A stretch of 64,000 bases of DNA from Desulfovibrio sp. GTDB lineage: Bacteria > Desulfobacterota > Desulfovibrionia > Desulfovibrionales > Desulfovibrionaceae. Made by a program: the position numbers and the translations under genes. The notes under the pieces were generated by a model. That model saw only the letters and a list, made by a program, of their open reading frames with translations. It made no database searches and had not been told where the DNA came from. Shown here one piece after another: positions 17,240-26,481 of the stretch (position 1 is the first letter of the stretch; every line of letters starts with the position of its first letter). The DNA lies in NCBI GenBank assembly GCA_022839785.1, contig JALHJW010000006.1, forward strand, positions 1 through 64,000. The letters are read 5' to 3'.

Positions 17240-17650
17240 ATGTTCACCACCATCGTCGCCGCCTTCGCCTTCAGCGCGCCGGGCCGCGCCGCCCTGCGCA
17301 CGGCGGCCTCCCTGGCCAAGGCGCATGCCGCCCGGCTGCACGTCTTCCACGCCCTGGACTACAAGCTGCTGCACCTGCAGCCCGACGGCCCGGAATGCAG
17401 CCTGGCCTGCGCCGAAACCGAACAGCGCTTCGCCGCGGAACACGGCGCGGAACTGGCCGAACTCGGGGCCGCCTTCGTCTGCCGCCCGGCCGATCCGGCC
17501 ATGGGCGTGTGCAAGCTGGCGCGCGACCTGTCCGCCGACCTCATCGTCATCGGCGTGCACCAGGGCAAGTTGGCGCGCATGAGCTACACGGGCATCACGA
17601 TCATGGAGAAGTCGGTCTGCCCGGTGCTGCTCGTGCCCGTGAAGGAATGA
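17240..17650 (+). CDS. Universal stress protein (UspA family)
   Basis: A single Usp domain of 136 residues: TTIVAAFAFSAPGRAALRTA at the start, a middle with several cysteines, and the conserved end DLIVIGVHQGKLARM-(x)-TGITIMEKSVCPVLLVPV. The ATP-binding Gly-rich pattern is weak (GVHQGK), so nucleotide binding is uncertain. The ATG at 17240 has a GGAGG ribosome site; the longer reading frame upstream lacks one. The first residues after the ATG lack the usual LVPVDFS wording, so this is a divergent member. Confidence 0.85.
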   Translation: MFTTIVAAFAFSAPGRAALRTAASLAKAHAARLHVFHALDYKLLHLQPDGPECSLACAETEQRFAAEHGAELAELGAAFVCRPADPAMGVCKLARDLSADLIVIGVHQGKLARMSYTGITIMEKSVCPVLLVPVKE

Positions 17651-17656
17651 TCCGCC

Positions 17657-17676
17657 CGGCCGAAGCGGCCGTTATT
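17657..17676. terminator. Bidirectional hairpin between usp and the C40 lipoprotein
   Basis: CGGCCG (17657-17662), a three-base loop AAG and CGGCCG (17666-17671), followed by TTATT. It lies exactly between two convergent stop codons, which suits a shared terminator. The stem is short and the T-run imperfect. Confidence 0.5.
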
Positions 17677-19000
17677 CCACGAAGGTCATGCCGGTGATCC
17701 GGCGCAGCAGGAAGTTCTCCGCAGAAACGCGGTCCGGCTGCTCCCTGCCGGGCGCGAGCGTGGTGATCACGGTGCGGCCGATGACCAGGCGGCCCGGCGT
17801 CACGGCCTCGCCGCCCTGCGTGCGCACCCCCCAGATGGCGTGCAGGGCCGCGGGCTCCCCGTCCCAGTCCCCGAGATGGAGCATGACGTGCCCGCGCAGG
17901 GTGAGCAGGGTCAGGAAGGGCTTTCCCTCGGCCAGGATGCGGGCCTGCTTTTCGGCGTCCGGAAGGTCTTTCAGATCGACGGCCCGGCCGCTCCTGGCCT
18001 GCTGCCCGGAGTTGCGCGGCAGGCGCACGCCGAAGGGCGCGAAAAGGTCCTGCAGCAGGGCCGAGCAGTCGCGCTCGCCGTAAAGCCCGCCCCAGCCGTA
18101 GACGCGGCCGAGCATGCGGTCGATGAGCGCGGCCATGGCCCCTTGCGTGAGAGGGAGCGGCAGGGGCTGCGCCGCGCCGGGCGGAGCCGTCGCCTCGCTG
18201 TCCGCGGCCCGGCCCGCGCCGTCGTCCCGCGGCAGGAGGAGGCGCGGGCTGCCCGTGGCGTCCAGGAGCGGCAGGAGCATGCCGATGCGGCCGAGTTCCA
18301 GGGTCCGGCCGTCCGCGCCGCGCAGGGGCGCGCTCTCTTCCAGCACGGCCGCCAGCGGCAGGGCTTGCCAGCGCGCCAGGAAGGCGGGGTCCACGAAGGC
18401 CACGTCGCGCGCCGGGACGAACCCGGCGGCCGCGGGCCCTTCCACGAGCAGCCAGGCCCCGTCCGCCGTGAGGTGCGTGGCGAAGAGGGGCGTGCCCGCG
18501 TGGACCGAGGAGTTCTGGTTCATGTCGAAGGGAAAGCCCTCGCCGGGCGCGGCCGGGTCGCGGAACACGGGCTCGATGGTGGGCAGGAGGCGCAGATCCA
18601 GACGGCGCAGGGCGATGGCCGGACGCGCGAGATTCGGATAGCTCCCGCGCCGGGTGTTGTCCTCCAGGGCCTGCATCCAGGCGGCGGGGCGGGGCCTCAG
18701 GTCCTGCCCCCAGGCCTTGGCGGCGAAGGCGGAAAATCCCCAAAACACGTCGTCGGCCGGAAAATCGGCGGCCGCGCGGTTCCAGGGCGTGAACCAGCGG
18801 GTGCGCAGCGCGGCCGCGCGTTCGGCCTGCCGCTCGGACGTCATGAGCAAGGCGTCGGCGTCCCCCACGAAGGCGAAGGCGGTCTGGGGAATACGCTCCA
18901 GGTCCGCCACCGGCTCCGTGCGCGGCAGCGGGGGGGCCTTGGCCGCGCAGGCGGCGAGAAGCAGACAGAGCCCGACGGGAAGAAGGAAACGGCGCAGCAT
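17672..19000 (-). CDS. SH3 and NlpC/P60 (C40) peptidase lipoprotein
   Basis: Probably a cell-wall peptidase attached to the outer membrane. The 442-residue protein starts with a lipoprotein signal (LLPVGLCLLLAACAAK). The middle (about 130-290) looks like paired bacterial SH3 regions (SSVHAGTPLFATHLTADGAW). The C-terminal NlpC/P60 domain has the catalytic Cys in YGWGGLYGERDCSALLQDLF and the His in LRGHVMLHLGDWDG. Such enzymes cut peptide cross-links of peptidoglycan. The ATG at 19000 gives the best signal peptide; one 36 bases upstream is possible. It is transcribed away from the diguanylate cyclase. Confidence 0.85.
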   Translation of the reverse strand: MLRRFLLPVGLCLLLAACAAKAPPLPRTEPVADLERIPQTAFAFVGDADALLMTSERQAERAAALRTRWFTPWNRAAADFPADDVFWGFSAFAAKAWGQDLRPRPAAWMQALEDNTRRGSYPNLARPAIALRRLDLRLLPTIEPVFRDPAAPGEGFPFDMNQNSSVHAGTPLFATHLTADGAWLLVEGPAAAGFVPARDVAFVDPAFLARWQALPLAAVLEESAPLRGADGRTLELGRIGMLLPLLDATGSPRLLLPRDDGAGRAADSEATAPPGAAQPLPLPLTQGAMAALIDRMLGRVYGWGGLYGERDCSALLQDLFAPFGVRLPRNSGQQARSGRAVDLKDLPDAEKQARILAEGKPFLTLLTLRGHVMLHLGDWDGEPAALHAIWGVRTQGGEAVTPGRLVIGRTVITTLAPGREQPDRVSAENFLLRRITGMTFVE

Positions 19001-19104
19001 GGGGCCGAGTATGCCCCGGAGCGGTTTGCGGAGCAAGCGCCCCGAAGCCCCCGGATATCCGTTTCCCGCCTTGCGGGCTTTTCCCTCGGGGGATATAGAA
19101 CACC

Positions 19105-20190
19105 ATGCCTCGGCGGATACGCGAAGATCAGATCGTCCGGCTGCAGTCGGCCATGCGGGAGATGGCCGATCTGCATCGCGCCGCCCTGGACACCTTCGAC
19201 AAGTTCCGGCGCTGCATCGATTACGTGCAGACCATGACCTCCCTGCGCGAGCTGCCGGACATCCTGGAGGGCGTCCGCCAGAGGCTCGGCATGGACGGCG
19301 CGCATGTGCTGCTGGACGCCGCCACCTTCGCCGAGTTCGTGCCGCAGACCGTGCCCACCCTGGAGCGCGCCATGCTGCGCGAGGCCGTGGCCGCCCTGCC
19401 CGGCGGCGGCGCCCTGCCCTACATCGGCCCCTGCGCCGCCGCTCCCTGCCTGCGCCTGTTCCTGCCCGGAGGCCCCACGCCCCAGGGCTCCTGCTTCATC
19501 CAGCCCCTGCCGGACAAGTACCGGCCGGGCAAACGCATCGGCGTCATCGCCCTGCACGATCACGATCCGGGCCGCTTCAGCCAGGACAAGGCCACGGACT
19601 TCCTGGAGCACTTCTGCGACCTGCTCGGCCATGCCGTGGTCACGGTGCGCGACCACGACCAGCTCGTGCGCGACGCGGTCATCGACGAACTGACCGGGGC
19701 GCACAACCGGCTCTACCTCCTGCGCCACGCCCCGCGGCTCATGGCCCTGGCCGAACGCAAGCAGATGCCCCTCTCCCTCCTCTTCGTGGACCTGGACCGC
19801 TTCAAGCCGGTCAACGACCAGCTCGGGCACGACGCCGGGGACTGCGTGCTGCGCGAGGTGGCGCAACGCATGCGCGAGGCCGTGCGCGGCTACGACATCT
19901 TCGTGCGCCTGGGCGGGGACGAGTTCGTGGTGCTCATGCCCGACGCCGGACAGGAGGAAGCAGACGCCCTGGCCCAGCGGCTGCGCGAGGAGGTGGCAGG
20001 AGTGGACATCGCCCGCTGTACCGGGTGCGAGACCGCCCTTCGCCTCTCGGCCTCGGTGGGGCTGGCCGGATTCACGCCCGGCCAGAGCCTGGAGGACCTC
20101 CTGCGCGCCGCGGACCAGGGCATGTACCGCGAGAAACGGGGGCCGTGCGCCCCGGATCAGCCCGCGAAATCTGAAGAATCTGTCACGTAA
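19105..20190 (+). CDS. Diguanylate cyclase with N-terminal DUF484/GAF-like domain
   Basis: The protein makes cyclic di-GMP from two GTP in the cytoplasm. The C-terminal half is a full GGDEF domain: DELTGAHNRLYLLRH, FVDLDRFKPVNDQLGHDAGD and GGDEF at about residue 270. An RxxD product-inhibition site (RGYD) lies exactly five residues before GGDEF, so activity is probably feedback controlled. The first 185 residues look like a DUF484/GAF sensor (RCIDYVQTMTSLRELPDIL); no ligand can be inferred. A PilZ protein, a possible c-di-GMP reader, is encoded at the far end of the window. Confidence 0.92.
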   Translation: MPRRIREDQIVRLQSAMREMADLHRAALDTFDKFRRCIDYVQTMTSLRELPDILEGVRQRLGMDGAHVLLDAATFAEFVPQTVPTLERAMLREAVAALPGGGALPYIGPCAAAPCLRLFLPGGPTPQGSCFIQPLPDKYRPGKRIGVIALHDHDPGRFSQDKATDFLEHFCDLLGHAVVTVRDHDQLVRDAVIDELTGAHNRLYLLRHAPRLMALAERKQMPLSLLFVDLDRFKPVNDQLGHDAGDCVLREVAQRMREAVRGYDIFVRLGGDEFVVLMPDAGQEEADALAQRLREEVAGVDIARCTGCETALRLSASVGLAGFTPGQSLEDLLRAADQGMYREKRGPCAPDQPAKSEESVT

Positions 20191-20218
20191 TTGCCAAATT
20201 TTTCCGCCATGCTATCTT
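20191..20218 (+). promoter_or_regulatory. Possible sigma-70 promoter of cheY
   Basis: TTGCCA (20191-20196) and TATCTT (20213-20218) with a 16-base spacer start about 62 bases before the cheY ATG, just after the cyclase stop codon. The region is visibly more A/T-rich than its surroundings. Confidence 0.5.
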
Positions 20219-20279
20219 CCCGTCTCCGGAGCGGCCGGTTCGCCACCTGTCCGCACTCACGCACGGGAAGGGAAAAGCC

Positions 20280-20663
20280 ATGGCCATCGACAAAAACATG
20301 CGCATCCTGGTGGTGGACGACTTCGCCACCATGCGCCGGATCATCGGCGGCATCCTCAGGGAACTGAAATTCAGCGACATCGTGGAGGCCGACGACGGTG
20401 TCTCGGCCTGGGACGTGCTGCAGCGCGGCGGCGTCGACTTCATCGTCTCGGACTGGAACATGCCCCGCATGACGGGCATCGAGCTGCTCAAGAAGGTCCG
20501 CGCGAGCCCCGAGTTCTGCGACCTGCCCTTTCTCATGGTCACGGCGGAATCGCAACAGGAGAACATCCTGGAGGCCGTGCAGGCCAAGGTCTCCAATTAC
20601 GTGGTCAAGCCCTTCACCGCCGCCACCATGCAGCAGAAGATCGAAAAAATATTCGGCAAGTAG
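20280..20663 (+). CDS. cheY: Chemotaxis response regulator CheY
   Basis: A 127-residue receiver domain with the chemotaxis signature: acidic pocket VVDD (residues 11-14), FATMRRIIGGILRELK, phosphoacceptor Asp58 in IVSDWNMPRMTG, Thr in LMVTAES, and Lys in VVKPFTAATM. The SDWNMP motif is characteristic of CheY rather than general regulators. Phospho-CheY binds the flagellar switch. It is transcribed alone, with its own promoter and a strong terminator; other che genes are elsewhere. Confidence 0.95.
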   Translation: MAIDKNMRILVVDDFATMRRIIGGILRELKFSDIVEADDGVSAWDVLQRGGVDFIVSDWNMPRMTGIELLKKVRASPEFCDLPFLMVTAESQQENILEAVQAKVSNYVVKPFTAATMQQKIEKIFGK

Positions 20664-20782
20664 CCCGAAGAACACGCCAGCGCCCGCCGCCGTAAACTCT
20701 TTGCCGCCGCAGATGCGGCGCGGGCCGCCCTCCCCTTCTCCCGCTCCGCTCCGGAGCGCCCTTTCCCTCCGCATCAAACGTC

Positions 20783-20810
20783 AAAACGGCGGGCACGGCC
20801 CGCCGTTTTT
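20783..20810 (+). terminator. Intrinsic terminator downstream of cheY
   Basis: AAAACGGCGGGC (20783-20794) pairs with GCCCGCCGTTTT (20798-20809) around a three-base loop and continues into Ts. The A-rich 5 prime side and T-rich 3 prime side let it work on both strands. Confidence 0.88.
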
Positions 20811-20816
20811 CTCGCG

Positions 20817-20848
20817 GCCTGCCGGGAAAACCCCTTTGCCCGGCAGGC
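20817..20848. other. 10-base-pair inverted repeat in the cheY-lrp gap
   Basis: The gap from cheY to lrp (20664-21030, 367 bases) holds a terminator, this hairpin and a promoter, and no gene I can support. The hairpin pairs GCCTGCCGGG (20817-20826) with CCCGGCAGGC (20839-20848) around a 12-base loop. It has no T-run, so it may be a processing site or a leader element rather than a terminator. Confidence 0.6.
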
Positions 20849-20976
20849 CTTGGTGCGACAAGGAGTTGCCGACTCTATCGGCATTCTGGCAGAATCCTTT
20901 AGGCCAAATGCGGGGGTTTTTCCGCGCATTGTTCGGCACGGACAAGACCACGGCCTCGCCTGCTGCAGGTGTCGTC

Positions 20977-21006
20977 TTGACTTTGCCGGGCTTCAAAGAA
21001 TATCAT
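20977..21006 (+). promoter_or_regulatory. Sigma-70 promoter of lrp-putA
   Basis: TTGACT (20977-20982) and TATCAT (21001-21006) lie 18 bases apart, giving a start near 21013 and a leader of under 20 bases before the lrp ATG. The A/T-rich stretch around the -10 suits an Lrp binding site, so autoregulation is plausible. Confidence 0.65.
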
Positions 21007-21030
21007 TCTTACCGAACGGAGTTATTAACA

Positions 21031-21501
21031 ATGATCGACGCAATTGATCGGAAAATTCTGAACATCCTTCGAAACAACGCCCGCGTGCCCAATGCCGAAA
21101 TCGCCCGCACCATCGGCATGGCCCCCTCGGCCGTGCTGGAACGCATCCGCAAGCTGGAGCGCCGCGGCGTGATCGAGCGCTACGAGGCGCGCATCAACCC
21201 CAAGGCCGCGGGCCTGGGGCTGACCGCGTACACCTTCGTGCACGTGGAAGAGGGCGTGGGCACGCTGGATACGGGACAGAAGCTTTCCGCCCTGCCCGAG
21301 GTGCTGGAGACCCACTACACCGCCGGACAGGCCGCCTACCTGATCAAAGTGCGCGTGGGCGACACCGAGGCCCTGGCCGACTTCCTCCAGCGCATCGGTA
21401 AGATCCCGGGCGTACGCGACACGAACTCGACCATCGTCCTGCGCACGATCAAGGAGACCTCCTCCATCCCGCTCCCCACACCCTCTGACGACACAGATTA
21501 A
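21031..21501 (+). CDS. Lrp/AsnC-family transcriptional regulator
   Basis: A 156-residue regulator with the classic layout: N-terminal winged helix-turn-helix (IDRKILNILRNNARVPNAEI, then APSAVLERIRKLERRGVIERY) and a C-terminal RAM ligand domain (YTFVHVEEGVGTLDTGQK, YLIKVRVGDTEALADFL). The ATG at 21031 begins directly before the helix-turn-helix; upstream open frame is the promoter region. It ends 14 bases before putA, so it is probably the local, amino-acid-responsive regulator of proline catabolism, as PutR is in some proteobacteria. The ligand is inferred. Confidence 0.92.
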   Translation: MIDAIDRKILNILRNNARVPNAEIARTIGMAPSAVLERIRKLERRGVIERYEARINPKAAGLGLTAYTFVHVEEGVGTLDTGQKLSALPEVLETHYTAGQAAYLIKVRVGDTEALADFLQRIGKIPGVRDTNSTIVLRTIKETSSIPLPTPSDDTD

Positions 21502-21515
21502 GGAGCCGACGCCTC

Positions 21516-24500
21516 ATGGACACGCAGCAGCCCACGCCTTCGGCCACGAACCCGCTCGACCGGAAGATCGTCGCGCGGGGCAAGGAGTTCTTCGCCTCCA
21601 TCTCCGGCGAAGCGCCGAGCATCTTCAACAAGGGGTTCTGGACCGGCAAGGTCATGGACTGGGCCATGAAGCACGAGGACTTCAAGGTCCAGCTCTTCCG
21701 CTTCGTGGACGTCCTGCCCTACCTGAACACCTCGGACTCCCTGCAGCGCCACATCGACGAGTATTTCACCGGCGAGGGCGCGGGCGAGATTCCCCCGGTG
21801 CTCAAGTGGGGCGCGGAGAAATCCGGGCTGCTGGGCGGACTGGCGGCCATGGCCATGGGCAAGATCATCCGCACCAACATCGAGGGCATGGCCAAGCAGT
21901 TCATCATCGGCCAGACCTCAAAGGAAGCGGTCAAATCGCTCAACAAGCTGCGCAAGGACGGCTTCGCCTTCACCGTGGACTTCCTGGGCGAAGCCACGGT
22001 TTCCGAACGCGAGGCCGAAGAATACATGCAGGGCTACTTCGACGTGCTGGACGCCGTGGCCAGGGAACAGAAGGACTGGAAGCCCTTCCCCGGCAAGACC
22101 GGCGCCGCCGACCTCGACTGGGGCTGCGCGCCCAAGGTCAACGTCTCGGTCAAGCCCTCGGCCTTCTACTCCCAATCCAAGGCCGTGGACGTGGCCGGAA
22201 CCGTGGCCGGGATGCTCTCGCGCATCCGCCCCATCTACAAGAAGATCGTGGCCATGGGCGGCGCCATGTGCATCGACATGGAGCAGCTCAAGTACAAGGA
22301 AGCCACCATCGAGCTGTTCAAGCAATTGCGCGCCGATCCCGAATTCCGCCACTGGCCCCACCTCTCCGTGGTGCTGCAGTGCTACCTGCGCGACACGGAA
22401 AAAGACCTCGCCGAACTCATCGCCTGGGGACGCGCCCAGAACCTGCCCTTCGGCCTGCGTCTGGTGAAGGGCGCGTACTGGGACGCTGAGACCGTGGTGG
22501 CCATGCAGTCCGGCTGGCCCGTGCCCGTCTGGACCAACAAGGCCGAGTCCGACATCGCCTATGAGCGCTGCGGCCGCATGATCCTGCAGAACGCCGACCT
22601 GGTCTATTTCCAGGCCGCCTCGCACAACATCCGCACCATCGCCGCCGTCATGGAGATGGCCCGCGACCTGAACGTCGCCGAAGACCGCTACGAATTCCAG
22701 GTGCTCTTCGGCATGGCCGAACCCGTGCGCAAGGGCCTGAAGAACGTGGCCGGACGCGTGCGCCTCTACTGCCCCTACGGCGAGTTGCTGCCCGGCATGG
22801 CCTACCTCGTGCGCCGCCTGCTGGAGAACACGGCCAACGAATCCTTCCTGCGCCAGGGCTTCGCCGACAACGTGGACGTGGAACGGCTCCTCGAAAACCC
22901 CGAGGAAACCCTGCGGCGCGAGCTCACCTGCTCGCCGCGCACCTCCCCCGCGCCCAGGGAGGCCCCCGGCGGCCTGCCGCCCTTCAGGAACGACCCCAAC
23001 GTCGATTTCACCATCCGCGCCGTGCGCGACTCCTTCGTCAAGGCCATCGCCGACGTGCGCGGCAAGAAGGGCCGCACCTACCCGCTCTTCATCGGGGGCC
23101 GCGAAGTCGCCACCGCCGACACCATCCCCTCCTACAATCCCGCCGACCCCGCCGAAATCCTCGGCAACGTCTGCCAGGCCGGGACCGCCGAGATCGACGA
23201 CGCCGTCGCCGCCGCGGACAAGGCCCTGGCCTCCTGGCGCGCTACCGCGCCCGAGGCGCGCGCCGAGGTTCTGCTCAAGGCCGCCGCCATCTGCCGCCGC
23301 CGCATCTACGAACTCTCCGCCTGGCAGATCCTGGAGATCGGCAAGCAGTGGGACCAAGCCTACCACGACGTCACCGAGGCCATCGACTTCCTCGAATACT
23401 ACGCCCGCGAGATGATCCGCCTGGGCAAGCCGCGCCGCATGGGCAACCACCCCGGCGAGACCAACCACCTCCTCTACGAGGCCAAAGGCATCGCCGCTGT
23501 CATCGCGCCCTGGAACTTCCCCCTGGCCATCTCCCTGGGCATGACCTCGGCCGCCCTCGTGGCGGGCTGCCCCGTCATCTACAAGCCCGCCTCCATCACC
23601 TCCATCATCGGCTGGGGCATGGTCGAAATCTTCCGCGAAGCCGGTCTGCCCGATGGCGTGTTCAACTTCTGCCCGGGCCGCTCCCGCGTCATGGGCGACT
23701 ATCTGGTCGAGCACCCCAAGGTCAGCGTGATCGCCTTCACCGGCTCCATGGAAGTGGGCCTGCGCATCCTCGAAAAGGCCGCCACGGTCCGGCCCGGACA
23801 GGAACAGTGCAAGAAGGTCATCGCCGAAATGGGCGGCAAGAACGCCATCATCGTGGACGACGACGCCGACCTGGACGAGGCCGTGCTGCACGTCATGTAC
23901 TCCGCCTTCGGCTTCCAGGGGCAGAAGTGCTCGGCCTGCTCGCGCGTCATCGTGGTCGAGCCCATCTACGAACGCTTCATCGAACGCCTCGTCGAGGCCG
24001 CCCGGTCCGTGAAGATCGGTCCCTCCGAGGACCCGGCCAACTACATGGGGCCCGTGGCCGACACCGCCGCGCAGAAGAACGTGCTCGAATACATCGAGAT
24101 CGCACGCACCGAAGGACGCATCCTGGTGGAACGCGAAGTCCCGGCCACCGGCTGCTACGCGCCCCTCACCATCGTCGAGGGCATCGAACCGCACCACCGC
24201 ATCGCCCAGGAGGAAATCTTCGGGCCCGTGCTCGCCGTCATGAAGGCCAAAACCTTCGACGACGCCCTCGACATCGCCAACAACACCCGCTTCGCCCTCA
24301 CCGGCGGCGTCTTCTCGCGCAGCCCACGCCACCTGGAGAAGGCCAAACGCGAATTCCGCGTGGGCAACCTCTACCTGAACCGCAACAACACCGGCGCGCT
24401 CGTCCACCGCCAGCCCTTCGGCGGCTTCAAAATGTCCGGCGTGGGCTCCAAGGCGGGTGGTCCGGACTACCTGCTGCAGTTCCTCGACCCGCGCTGCGTA

Positions 24501-24563
24501 ACCGAAAACACCATGCGCCGCGGCTTCACGCCCATCTCCGAGGACGACGAGTGGGTCTGCTAG
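21516..24563 (+). CDS. putA: Bifunctional proline dehydrogenase / P5C dehydrogenase
   Basis: PutA oxidises proline to glutamate in two steps on one chain, feeding electrons from its FAD into the membrane quinone pool. The 1015-residue protein has a proline dehydrogenase barrel (about 90-490; YEFQVLFGMAEPVRKGL and RVRLYCPYGELLPGMAYLVR) and an aldehyde dehydrogenase domain (about 520-1000; IAPWNFPLAISLGM, catalytic Cys near 805 in GFQGQKCSACSR, EEIFGPVLAV). There is no N-terminal ribbon-helix-helix, so it is not self-repressing like the E. coli enzyme; the Lrp protein upstream probably fills that role. The AAGGAG site overlaps the lrp stop. Confidence 0.96.
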   Translation: MDTQQPTPSATNPLDRKIVARGKEFFASISGEAPSIFNKGFWTGKVMDWAMKHEDFKVQLFRFVDVLPYLNTSDSLQRHIDEYFTGEGAGEIPPVLKWGAEKSGLLGGLAAMAMGKIIRTNIEGMAKQFIIGQTSKEAVKSLNKLRKDGFAFTVDFLGEATVSEREAEEYMQGYFDVLDAVAREQKDWKPFPGKTGAADLDWGCAPKVNVSVKPSAFYSQSKAVDVAGTVAGMLSRIRPIYKKIVAMGGAMCIDMEQLKYKEATIELFKQLRADPEFRHWPHLSVVLQCYLRDTEKDLAELIAWGRAQNLPFGLRLVKGAYWDAETVVAMQSGWPVPVWTNKAESDIAYERCGRMILQNADLVYFQAASHNIRTIAAVMEMARDLNVAEDRYEFQVLFGMAEPVRKGLKNVAGRVRLYCPYGELLPGMAYLVRRLLENTANESFLRQGFADNVDVERLLENPEETLRRELTCSPRTSPAPREAPGGLPPFRNDPNVDFTIRAVRDSFVKAIADVRGKKGRTYPLFIGGREVATADTIPSYNPADPAEILGNVCQAGTAEIDDAVAAADKALASWRATAPEARAEVLLKAAAICRRRIYELSAWQILEIGKQWDQAYHDVTEAIDFLEYYAREMIRLGKPRRMGNHPGETNHLLYEAKGIAAVIAPWNFPLAISLGMTSAALVAGCPVIYKPASITSIIGWGMVEIFREAGLPDGVFNFCPGRSRVMGDYLVEHPKVSVIAFTGSMEVGLRILEKAATVRPGQEQCKKVIAEMGGKNAIIVDDDADLDEAVLHVMYSAFGFQGQKCSACSRVIVVEPIYERFIERLVEAARSVKIGPSEDPANYMGPVADTAAQKNVLEYIEIARTEGRILVEREVPATGCYAPLTIVEGIEPHHRIAQEEIFGPVLAVMKAKTFDDALDIANNTRFALTGGVFSRSPRHLEKAKREFRVGNLYLNRNNTGALVHRQPFGGFKMSGVGSKAGGPDYLLQFLDPRCVTENTMRRGFTPISEDDEWVC

Positions 24564-24583
24564 TCCCGGCCTCCTGACGACGC

Positions 24584-24618
24584 GAAAGAGCGGACGCGCA
24601 TGGCGCGTCCGCTCTTTC
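24584..24618. terminator. Strong hairpin between putA and fdhD
   Basis: GAAAGAGCGGACGCGC (24584-24599) is perfectly repeated in reverse at 24603-24618 with a three-base loop: a 16-base-pair stem with A-rich and T-rich feet. It lies between two convergent operons and should terminate both. Confidence 0.85.
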
Positions 24619-24642
24619 ATTTCCGCCCCGCGGCCCGCTCTT

Positions 24643-25515
24643 TCAGTTCTTCGGGCCGGACTGTCCGGAAAAACGGGATGAGGCCATGGCCTTGCCCGCT
24701 CCAGCCTCTTGCGGGGCAAGAATACGGTCCTGGCCGCTGTAGACGTTCATGCGCTCGCTGCGCAGGTGGCCAATGAGCGTCATGTTCAGGTTCTCGGCGA
24801 GTTCCACGGCCAGGCTGGTGGCGGCGGAGAAGCCTGCCAGCACTTGTGCTCCGAGCATTCCGGCCTTGAGCACCATTTCGTAGGAGAGGCGGGAGGAGAC
24901 GAGCACAGTGTGCGCCCGTTCGCGCACGCCCTGCCGCAGCACGCGGCCGATGGCCTTGTCCAGGGCGTTGTGGCGGCCGATGTCCTCGGCGAAGGCGAGG
25001 ATTTCGCCGTCCAGGTCGCAGACGGCGGCGAAGTGGGTGGAGCCGGTGCGTCGGAAGACGTCCTGCATGGACTCCACGGCTGCCTTGAGGCGCCAGACGT
25101 GCGCGGCGGGGACCGGGGCGTGTCCGTGCACGGGCGGGATGTCCGTGTGCACCTCGGCCAGGCTCTCCTTGCCGCACAGGCCGCAGCTGGAGCGGCTGAG
25201 ATGCTCGCGGCGCTGCCTGAGCACCGATTCACGGCAGACGCTGCGCCTGCGCAGCCGCACGAAGATGCGCTTCTCGCCCAGCCCTTGCGTGCAGTGGCGG
25301 ATGTCCTCCACGTCCGCAGCCCCCCCTATCAGCCCCTCGGTGAAGCAGAAGCCCAGGGCCAGATCGTGGTCTTCGCCCGGCATGCGCATGGTGATTGCGT
25401 ACGGAGAGTCGTCCACGAATATCTCCAGGGGGTCCTCGATGGCCATGAGGTCATCGACGACTTCGGCGCGGGACGGGGTCACGCGCTGCACCGGACGCGC
25501 CGCCGTACTCTTCAT
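24643..25515 (-). CDS. fdhD: Formate dehydrogenase sulfurtransferase FdhD
   Basis: FdhD passes sulfur from a cysteine desulfurase to the bis-molybdopterin cofactor, which formate dehydrogenase needs for activity. The 290-residue protein has the sulfur-carrying CxxC (SSCGLCGKES), LGFCFTEGLIGG, the GRHNALDKAIGR motif near the cofactor site and VSSRLSYEMVLKAG. The ATG overlaps the fdhE stop (ATGA), so the two maturation genes are coupled. A strong terminator follows. Confidence 0.96.
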   Translation of the reverse strand: MKSTAARPVQRVTPSRAEVVDDLMAIEDPLEIFVDDSPYAITMRMPGEDHDLALGFCFTEGLIGGAADVEDIRHCTQGLGEKRIFVRLRRRSVCRESVLRQRREHLSRSSCGLCGKESLAEVHTDIPPVHGHAPVPAAHVWRLKAAVESMQDVFRRTGSTHFAAVCDLDGEILAFAEDIGRHNALDKAIGRVLRQGVRERAHTVLVSSRLSYEMVLKAGMLGAQVLAGFSAATSLAVELAENLNMTLIGHLRSERMNVYSGQDRILAPQEAGAGKAMASSRFSGQSGPKN

Positions 25516-26471
25516 TCGCCGTCTCCCATGGTGTTCCAAGGCGTGACCGCAGCCGGAACGAAACCGCGTTCGCGGGCGAGGATGTCCAGATGCACCAACC
25601 CCAACGGCTCGATCTCCAGGGCCGCCACGTCCAGGGTCTCGCGCAGGTCGAGGCAGGGCAGGTAGGTTCCGCACTTCTTGCAGAGATAGACGCGCTCGCC
25701 GGGCTTCTGCTCCACACTCACACGCTCGATGGCATGGGGGTCCTCGTTTTCGCAGACCGGACACATGACGCGCTTGGCGTTCCAGCGGTGCTCGCAACGC
25801 GAACAGAGAAAAACTTTCCGTCCGCCGCCGCCCACAAGGAACTCGGCGTTGCGCTCGTCGCGGCGTGAAAGGAAGGAGGCCGAGGGCAGCGAACCGCAGC
25901 AGGGGCAGCAGCCCCGGCTCCACTGCGCCGCGGCGATCTCGGCGGTGCGCAGACCAGCGGCGCGGCGCAGCAGGGGCAACGCGATTTCGCGCGCGGCCAA
26001 GCCGAGCAGGCCGGGCCGGACATCGAGTCCGGCGGCCATCGTGGCCAATCCCTCGGCGTCGTTGTCCAGCAGCCTGCGGATGAGCAGGGCGCTGTCGAGC
26101 CGCCCCTCGTTCACGGCGGCGAGGACGCGGCCGCACTCCTCCGCCACCACGGGGAACTGCCCCGCCAGTTCGGGCAACACCTCGGCGGCAACGGCGGCCC
26201 CTCGGTCGGCGAGCCATTGAAGATCGTCCCCGGCCAGCCAGGGCGCGCCCTGCGCCAACTTGTCCGGGAAGACGCGGGGCAATTCCTCGGGCCGCCAGTT
26301 TTTGAGCAGGGCGTCGGCCCGGCGTGAAGCCACGAACAGGGGGCCGAACGGAGAAATGACACCAGCCAGTTCCGGCCTGCGCGTGAGCAGGCCGTCAAGG
26401 GCCCGCTGCACGGCCTCGGCGTCGGCCGCGACGGGCGGCAGCGTCTCGGGAAGTTCGAAATGGCTGCTCAT
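25512..26471 (-). CDS. fdhE: Formate dehydrogenase accessory protein FdhE
   Basis: FdhE is a rubredoxin-like zinc/iron protein that helps mature or export respiratory formate dehydrogenase. In the 319-residue protein the four expected Cys pairs are visible: CPCCGSLP, LCSRCEHRW, CPVCENEDPH and CKKCGTYLPC. The N-terminal half is helical and less conserved. The ribosome site GGAG lies just after the large hairpin that separates it from fdhB, which may lower its output relative to the structural genes. Confidence 0.93.
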   Translation of the reverse strand: MSSHFELPETLPPVAADAEAVQRALDGLLTRRPELAGVISPFGPLFVASRRADALLKNWRPEELPRVFPDKLAQGAPWLAGDDLQWLADRGAAVAAEVLPELAGQFPVVAEECGRVLAAVNEGRLDSALLIRRLLDNDAEGLATMAAGLDVRPGLLGLAAREIALPLLRRAAGLRTAEIAAAQWSRGCCPCCGSLPSASFLSRRDERNAEFLVGGGGRKVFLCSRCEHRWNAKRVMCPVCENEDPHAIERVSVEQKPGERVYLCKKCGTYLPCLDLRETLDVAALEIEPLGLVHLDILARERGFVPAAVTPWNTMGDGE

Positions 26472-26481
26472 GAAATCTCCT